Shown in pieces: positions 19,461 through 23,225 of a stretch of DNA of 23,225 bases. The position numbers and the translations under genes were made by a program. The first letter of the stretch is position 1. Each line of letters begins with the position of its first letter. Below the pieces are notes generated by a model that saw only the letters and a list, made by a program, of their open reading frames with translations, was not told the origin of the DNA and made no database searches. This stretch comes from a virus, in the IMG/VR virus record IMGVR_UViG_3300042465_006454, positions 1-23,225 of that record. One strand, 5' to 3'.

Positions 19461-21651
19461 GGACATCTCCGATATCCGCGCTGATGATGATCTTGCCGGT
19501 CTGGTAGTCACCTCCGACCACATTCGAGCGGAACTGAAGGCGCAACTCGCGGCGCTGCTCCTTCATGTCGATCTTGTTCGTGTTGCCATCGAAGACATAG
19601 GGGTCTGAGGGCGCATCCTGCGACTGTGCGTAGGGTCGGCCGGTGACGATCAACTCCATCTCGCCTTGCATCAGGAAGTCAGGCTCGACGCGCTCCACGC
19701 GCAGCCAGCGGTTGGCACCTTCCATAGCAGGCTGAGATGGCCCGCCAGTAACCCAGCCGAGGTCGTTGGTCTCAAAGTAGGACTCAATGGCCTCCACATT
19801 CTGGCCATCGATGGCATCGACGCCGATCTCGTGCTGGAACACCTGAATCCGGTTGGGCGGCAGCGAGAAGGTCAGGAGAACCGCGCCGGTACCCGTGGCA
19901 GCGGCGGACATCTCAATGGCCTGAGCGTACAAAGCAGACACCGGCACGGAGAAACCGGCTCCCGCGCCGCCCAAATTGGTGTTGCTGGCGCTCAAAACAT
20001 CACCGACCTGATACCCAGCGCCGCGGGCGGTGACCGTGACCGTTGCCACAGCGCCGCCAACCACCGCAATGGTGGCCTCAGCGTTCGCGCCGTTGCCGCC
20101 GGTCAGTGGGACATCGGTGTACACCCCGTTGGTGTAGCCAGATCCGCCGGTGATTGCGCCCAGCGTCTTGATGTTCGAACTGGTGATGGCCACCACCGTG
20201 GTGCTTGCGGGGATGTTCGAGCCGGAGACGACCTGATTGATGGCCACCTGCGTGTTGTAAGTGTCGAGGTACAGGAAGTTGCTGCCGGTCACCTCGTTGA
20301 AGGTGTCGGTGAAGACAACCTCATCAGGCAGAGTGACCCATGACGCTTCAATCGGGTACGCAAACACCTGCGAGAAGTACCCGGCAGAGCGGCGAGCGCC
20401 AAGCGCCTGACCGGCGTCGTACCAGATCTGCTCGCGGACATTGAAGACGATGGCGTCCGTGCATTCGGTCGCATCACCGCGGGGGTAGAACCACCAGATC
20501 TCGCCGTAGCGAGGCACCTTCGTTGCCCAGACCTTCTGACGCTGAACATAGTTCAGGTTGTCGAAGAAGTAGTTCTGGTTCATGTCGTTCGGGATTTCTT
20601 TGACCGTACCGTTGTACAGCAGGAAGCGATCCGTGCCGATCCAGTAGTAGATGCCGTCGTACTCGATGGCGCACTGGGATGACATGATGGAGGTCTGCGA
20701 CGAGATGATGTCGTAGCGCCAGTATTGAGGAGGTGTTCCGGTGCCGCCGATGTAGGAGACCCGGATCAGGCTGTCCACGCTCCAGAAGAGGCCAGAGGGC
20801 GCGTTTGAACCCCCGCGCACAGGCAGACCTTGGACGATCTTGCCGGTGGCCACATTGACCTCGTTGGCGTCCGCAGAGACCCAGTCCGTCGGGTCACCCG
20901 CGGAGCAGTTCTTGATCAGCCCCGCGTTGCCGTACACGAACACATACGGGTGCAGCGAGACCACGCCGCCAGACACCGAGATGTTGTTGTTGAAGGTGTA
21001 GGTCTGCACGCCCAGCACGGTCGTGGCGTTGGACAGAACCACCGAGGTCGTGGAAACAGAAACCACGGTCGTGTTCGCTGGCACGCCGGTGCCGGTCACG
21101 GTCTGGCCTGCTCCGATGCGAATGTCGGCCGCCGCCAGTGTGATCGTCGTGGTGTTGTTCGAGGTAGCCGATGCCGAGAAGACCCCGATTTGGCTCATCG
21201 TGGTGCCGGTGATGTCACCGATCAGCACCGGGGTGTTGTTGTCCTCGTCGATGGCCACGAGGTTCTGACCGGGGTGCGCCAGCAGGTTGTTGATCTCGCC
21301 GGTGACCGAATAGAAGCCGTCGAACTGCCACAGGTTCAGAGCAGAGGCAGTGAAGTTGTTCAGCGTGAAATTGGCCACACCCGAGCCGACGCCGTTGTCG
21401 TCGATGGTGAGAACCTGAAGCCCGCTGGAGTACCCCGAAAAGATCGAGGTGAAGTTGTTCTTGGCGTTGACCCAGATGCCCCGAGAAGGCCCGAGCAACT
21501 GATCAGAGATCACCCGGTAGCCGAGCATCTTGCGCGGCCGTCCGCGCTGAAACCTTACCCACCGACCGTCGTTGTAGAACAACTTGTCGAAGAGCGTGCC
21601 ATCCCGCTGGATGCCAGCCTTGGTGTCAAGCGCGAAGACCTTTGCTGTCAT
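19450..21651 (-). CDS. tail nozzle / packaged-DNA stabilisation protein (P22 gp10-like) with inserted domains
   Basis: A 733-aa protein. Its core resembles the beta-propeller hub that closes the portal in podoviruses: GRWVRFQRGRPRKMLGYR (30-46), IWVNAKNNFTSIFSGYSSGL (59-78), DPTDWVSA, then SSQCAIEYDGIYYWIGTDRF, DNLNYVQRQKVWATKVP and EIWWFYPRG. The C-terminus (RELRLQFRSNVVGGDYQTGK) is typical of the same group. Two insertions interrupt it: a Ser/Thr-rich segment at about 165-222 (GQTVTGTGVPANTTV) and a beta module at about 470-580 (GGSGYTNGVYTDVPLTGGNG, GAGYQVGDVLSA). The second repeats a pattern found in many phage surface proteins and may be a decoration or host-contact domain. The start overlaps the fibre gene by one base. 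The alternative name is tail tubular B (T7 gp12) analogue. Confidence 0.78.
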   Translation of the reverse strand: MTAKVFALDTKAGIQRDGTLFDKLFYNDGRWVRFQRGRPRKMLGYRVISDQLLGPSRGIWVNAKNNFTSIFSGYSSGLQVLTIDDNGVGSGVANFTLNNFTASALNLWQFDGFYSVTGEINNLLAHPGQNLVAIDEDNNTPVLIGDITGTTMSQIGVFSASATSNNTTTITLAAADIRIGAGQTVTGTGVPANTTVVSVSTTSVVLSNATTVLGVQTYTFNNNISVSGGVVSLHPYVFVYGNAGLIKNCSAGDPTDWVSADANEVNVATGKIVQGLPVRGGSNAPSGLFWSVDSLIRVSYIGGTGTPPQYWRYDIISSQTSIMSSQCAIEYDGIYYWIGTDRFLLYNGTVKEIPNDMNQNYFFDNLNYVQRQKVWATKVPRYGEIWWFYPRGDATECTDAIVFNVREQIWYDAGQALGARRSAGYFSQVFAYPIEASWVTLPDEVVFTDTFNEVTGSNFLYLDTYNTQVAINQVVSGSNIPASTTVVAITSSNIKTLGAITGGSGYTNGVYTDVPLTGGNGANAEATIAVVGGAVATVTVTARGAGYQVGDVLSASNTNLGGAGAGFSVPVSALYAQAIEMSAAATGTGAVLLTFSLPPNRIQVFQHEIGVDAIDGQNVEAIESYFETNDLGWVTGGPSQPAMEGANRWLRVERVEPDFLMQGEMELIVTGRPYAQSQDAPSDPYVFDGNTNKIDMKEQRRELRLQFRSNVVGGDYQTGKIIISADIGDVRGY

Positions 21652-22889
21652 CAGAATGCCCCGCCAGAAACACCCCCAGTGAAGGTGCCGGTACCCGTGA
21701 TCAGAAGACCTGTGGCGCTGAGTCTAAACCGTTGCGTGGCCAAGACGGCAATCGCAAACTCGCCCGAACCAGCGCGGTAGATACCCGTGGAGGTCTCAGA
21801 GGAAAAGTTCAGAGAGGGCGCACCGACGGTGCCGTCCACCAGCGAGACATTCACCGCACCGGCGGCAATCGTCGAGGCGTTGAGCAAGTTCACCGAGTCG
21901 CACAGCAGAATCACCTGCTGGCCCGCGGGAACGGTCGCCGTGGCTCCGCCAGCAGCGGTGGTCGTGAAGGTGATCTGGAACCCCGCCCCGGTGCCGTCGG
22001 TCTGGTTCGTGATGTAGTAGACCTGAATGGTCTGGGGCAGTTCCACGGTCACATTGCCAGAGAGCGTGCCGGTGTACTTCTGCACCACATTGGCAGCCTC
22101 AGAAGCCGTCAGGGTGTAGGTGCCGCTGGTGACCGCCTTGGTCAACTGAGTGAAGTTGAACTGGGTCGAGCGGCCAAGGCCCACCGTGAAGAAGGCAGCA
22201 CCCGAGCAGACGATGAAGGCTGAGTCAGCGGGCTGCAAGGCAATACTGGCCGCGCCGTTGATCAGGCCCGAGGCAGGAGACACCGTAAGGGTGCCGGTGC
22301 CAGAGTTGCGAACCATCAGGAACCAGTCGTTGCCCAGCGTAGTGGCAGCCGTCAGCGTCAAGGTTCCCGAGCCGCTCGTCCAGACATAGGTCGAAGCCCG
22401 GTCGGAATCCAACGCGGTGTAGTTCGACGAGAAGGTCTGAACCGTGTGAGATTGGTTCAGCGTGGTCGTCAGGGCCTTCAGGCCGTACCCGGCAAGGCTC
22501 GCAGCGTCCGCGGTCGAGGAACCCACACCAAAGGCGATCACGCCCCATGTGCCGGCAGCGGTGCTGTTGGTGGTGATGTAGATGTACTTCGCCTCGCCTG
22601 CGGCCACAGAGACGATGGTGTTGCCGTCGTAGTCCGCGACCGTGAAGGTGTTAGCCCCGACATTTCGGATCAGGGCATCTTGGCCCACCGAGGTCTGGTT
22701 GGCCGGAGGCATCTCCAGCCGCAGGCTCCCGGCCGTAGCCGTCACATTCATGATCCGGGCGGCATAGTCGTTCGTCGCGGATCCGTTGATGGGCCACTGA
22801 AGTTGGGTATTGGCGGACAGCGTGATAGCGCGAAACGAAACATCGGTCGGCTGGATCACATTGCCGGTGAATGGCGATATGAAACTCAT
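21651..22889 (-). CDS. tail fibre/spike-like beta-rich protein
   Basis: A 412-aa protein that is almost entirely Ser/Thr/Gly/Ala/Val beta structure. It begins MSFISPFTGNVIQPTDVSFR, continues with repeated motifs such as TLTASEAANVVQKYTGTLSG, NVTVELP and GTLTVSPASGLINGAAS, and ends with NFSSETSTGIYRAGSGEFAI and a Gly-rich tail (TFTGGVSGGAF). The STGIYRAG block is common in phage tail-fibre C-termini. No chaperone/peptidase domain or enzymatic motif was seen. Its place between adaptor and nozzle genes points to a short-tail appendage that contacts the host. GAGGG lies upstream and the ATG overlaps the adaptor stop (ATGA). Confidence 0.78.
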   Translation of the reverse strand: MSFISPFTGNVIQPTDVSFRAITLSANTQLQWPINGSATNDYAARIMNVTATAGSLRLEMPPANQTSVGQDALIRNVGANTFTVADYDGNTIVSVAAGEAKYIYITTNSTAAGTWGVIAFGVGSSTADAASLAGYGLKALTTTLNQSHTVQTFSSNYTALDSDRASTYVWTSGSGTLTLTAATTLGNDWFLMVRNSGTGTLTVSPASGLINGAASIALQPADSAFIVCSGAAFFTVGLGRSTQFNFTQLTKAVTSGTYTLTASEAANVVQKYTGTLSGNVTVELPQTIQVYYITNQTDGTGAGFQITFTTTAAGGATATVPAGQQVILLCDSVNLLNASTIAAGAVNVSLVDGTVGAPSLNFSSETSTGIYRAGSGEFAIAVLATQRFRLSATGLLITGTGTFTGGVSGGAF

Positions 22890-23225
22890 GAATCCCTCAC
22901 AACGGTTTGACGGTCACCGACCCGGGCGACATCCTCGGTCTTGAGGACTTCCATGATCTGCGTGTACTGGGTTTGCCACATCCCCATGCGCTCGTCGTTC
23001 TTGAGGAACGGCATGGCCTGAAGCAGGGAGCCATACAGCATGGCCTGAGGCGCGTACTCGGTGAACCAATTGGACTGGTTGGACGAATCCAGAGGCTGCA
23101 CGCGCTCGTAGTAGAGAACCTCGAAGGTGTAGGCGGCAGCCGGTGTCGGGGCGACCAGCCAATGGGTGTAATCGTAGTCGCAGTAGAACTTCGGCACATC
23201 CTCTTCGGCGGCCTCTGGCCAGTAC
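22886..23225 (-). CDS. head-tail adaptor protein (P22 gp4 / T7 gp11-like), 5' end outside window
   Basis: The frame is open through the right edge: the codons before the GTG at 23197 read YWPEAAEED, so the gene is truncated and the GTG is not its start. The visible C-terminus (YCDYDYTHWLVAPTPAAAYT, YYERVQPLDSSNQSNWFTEY, APQAMLYGSLLQAMPFLKND, then a helical MGMWQTQYTQIMEVLKTED) is typical of the phage adaptor/tail-tubular-A group that connects the portal to the nozzle. Gene order (adaptor, fibre, nozzle) supports this. About 113 codons are visible. Confidence 0.75.
   Translation of the reverse strand, partial: YWPEAAEEDVPKFYCDYDYTHWLVAPTPAAAYTFEVLYYERVQPLDSSNQSNWFTEYAPQAMLYGSLLQAMPFLKNDERMGMWQTQYTQIMEVLKTEDVARVGDRQTVVRDS

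Noticed and set aside
20830-21780. 316-codon plus-strand ORF
   Set aside because: Antisense to the nozzle gene, Arg/His/Gly-rich without motifs.

Overview
The window looks like a GC-rich tailed-phage genome segment (Caudoviricetes) with podovirus-type architecture. The evidence is a P22-type adaptor and nozzle pair, a run of ejection or internal-virion-type proteins, and a soluble lytic transglycosylase-domain virion protein. The replication and recombination genes are ones commonly met in phages of Proteobacteria: a DUF1376 protein, a CHC2 zinc-finger protein, a DnaB-like helicase, RusA, an SSB and a PD-(D/E)XK exonuclease. I infer a Gram-negative, possibly beta-proteobacterial, freshwater host, but nothing in the sequence proves that. 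No integrase, terminase, portal, capsid, DNA polymerase, tRNA or CRISPR array lies in the window, and both ends cut through genes.

Layout. (1) 1-3735, minus strand: a tightly packed early/replication operon read right to left. In order it holds a YdaS/Cro-like regulator, a DUF1376 replication protein, a 27-codon micro-ORF, a CHC2 primase-type zinc domain, a DnaB-like helicase, a small four-cysteine protein, an unknown 84-aa protein, RusA and several small proteins. Most junctions are ATGA/GTGA overlaps. A candidate replication origin (11-bp-period direct repeats next to an AT-rich tract) lies inside the DUF1376 gene. (2) 3736-3859: a compact, nearly symmetric divergent control region with an operator-like palindrome. 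(3) 3860-7383, plus strand: a second early operon with a 51-aa ORF, an SSB-like protein, a Gp49-like protein, a DUF2829/Tad2-like protein (probable Thoeris/CBASS counter-defence), two mini-membrane proteins, an unknown protein, an exonuclease and two small ORFs. (4) 7384-7471: three hairpins between convergent operons, one of them a UUCG-loop intrinsic terminator for the late transcript. (5) 7472-23225, minus strand: the late virion operon, read from the right edge as adaptor, fibre-like protein, nozzle/stabilisation protein, unknown 85-aa protein, PF10118-like diiron protein, possible GNAT-fold protein, a 2071-aa giant, two internal-virion-like proteins and the lytic transglycosylase.

How the parts fit. 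The regulator and the divergent promoters probably balance the two early operons. Left-operon proteins would open and unwind the origin and resolve branched DNA. Right-operon proteins would coat and trim single strands and blunt nucleotide-signalling immunity. The late operon builds the short tail and the ejected proteins. The items most worth follow-up are the ferritin-like diiron (PF10118) gene placed among virion genes, the two-domain Tad2-like protein, the 2071-aa protein with a dockerin-like calcium loop and a ~190-residue Thr/Gly tract, and the putative origin.
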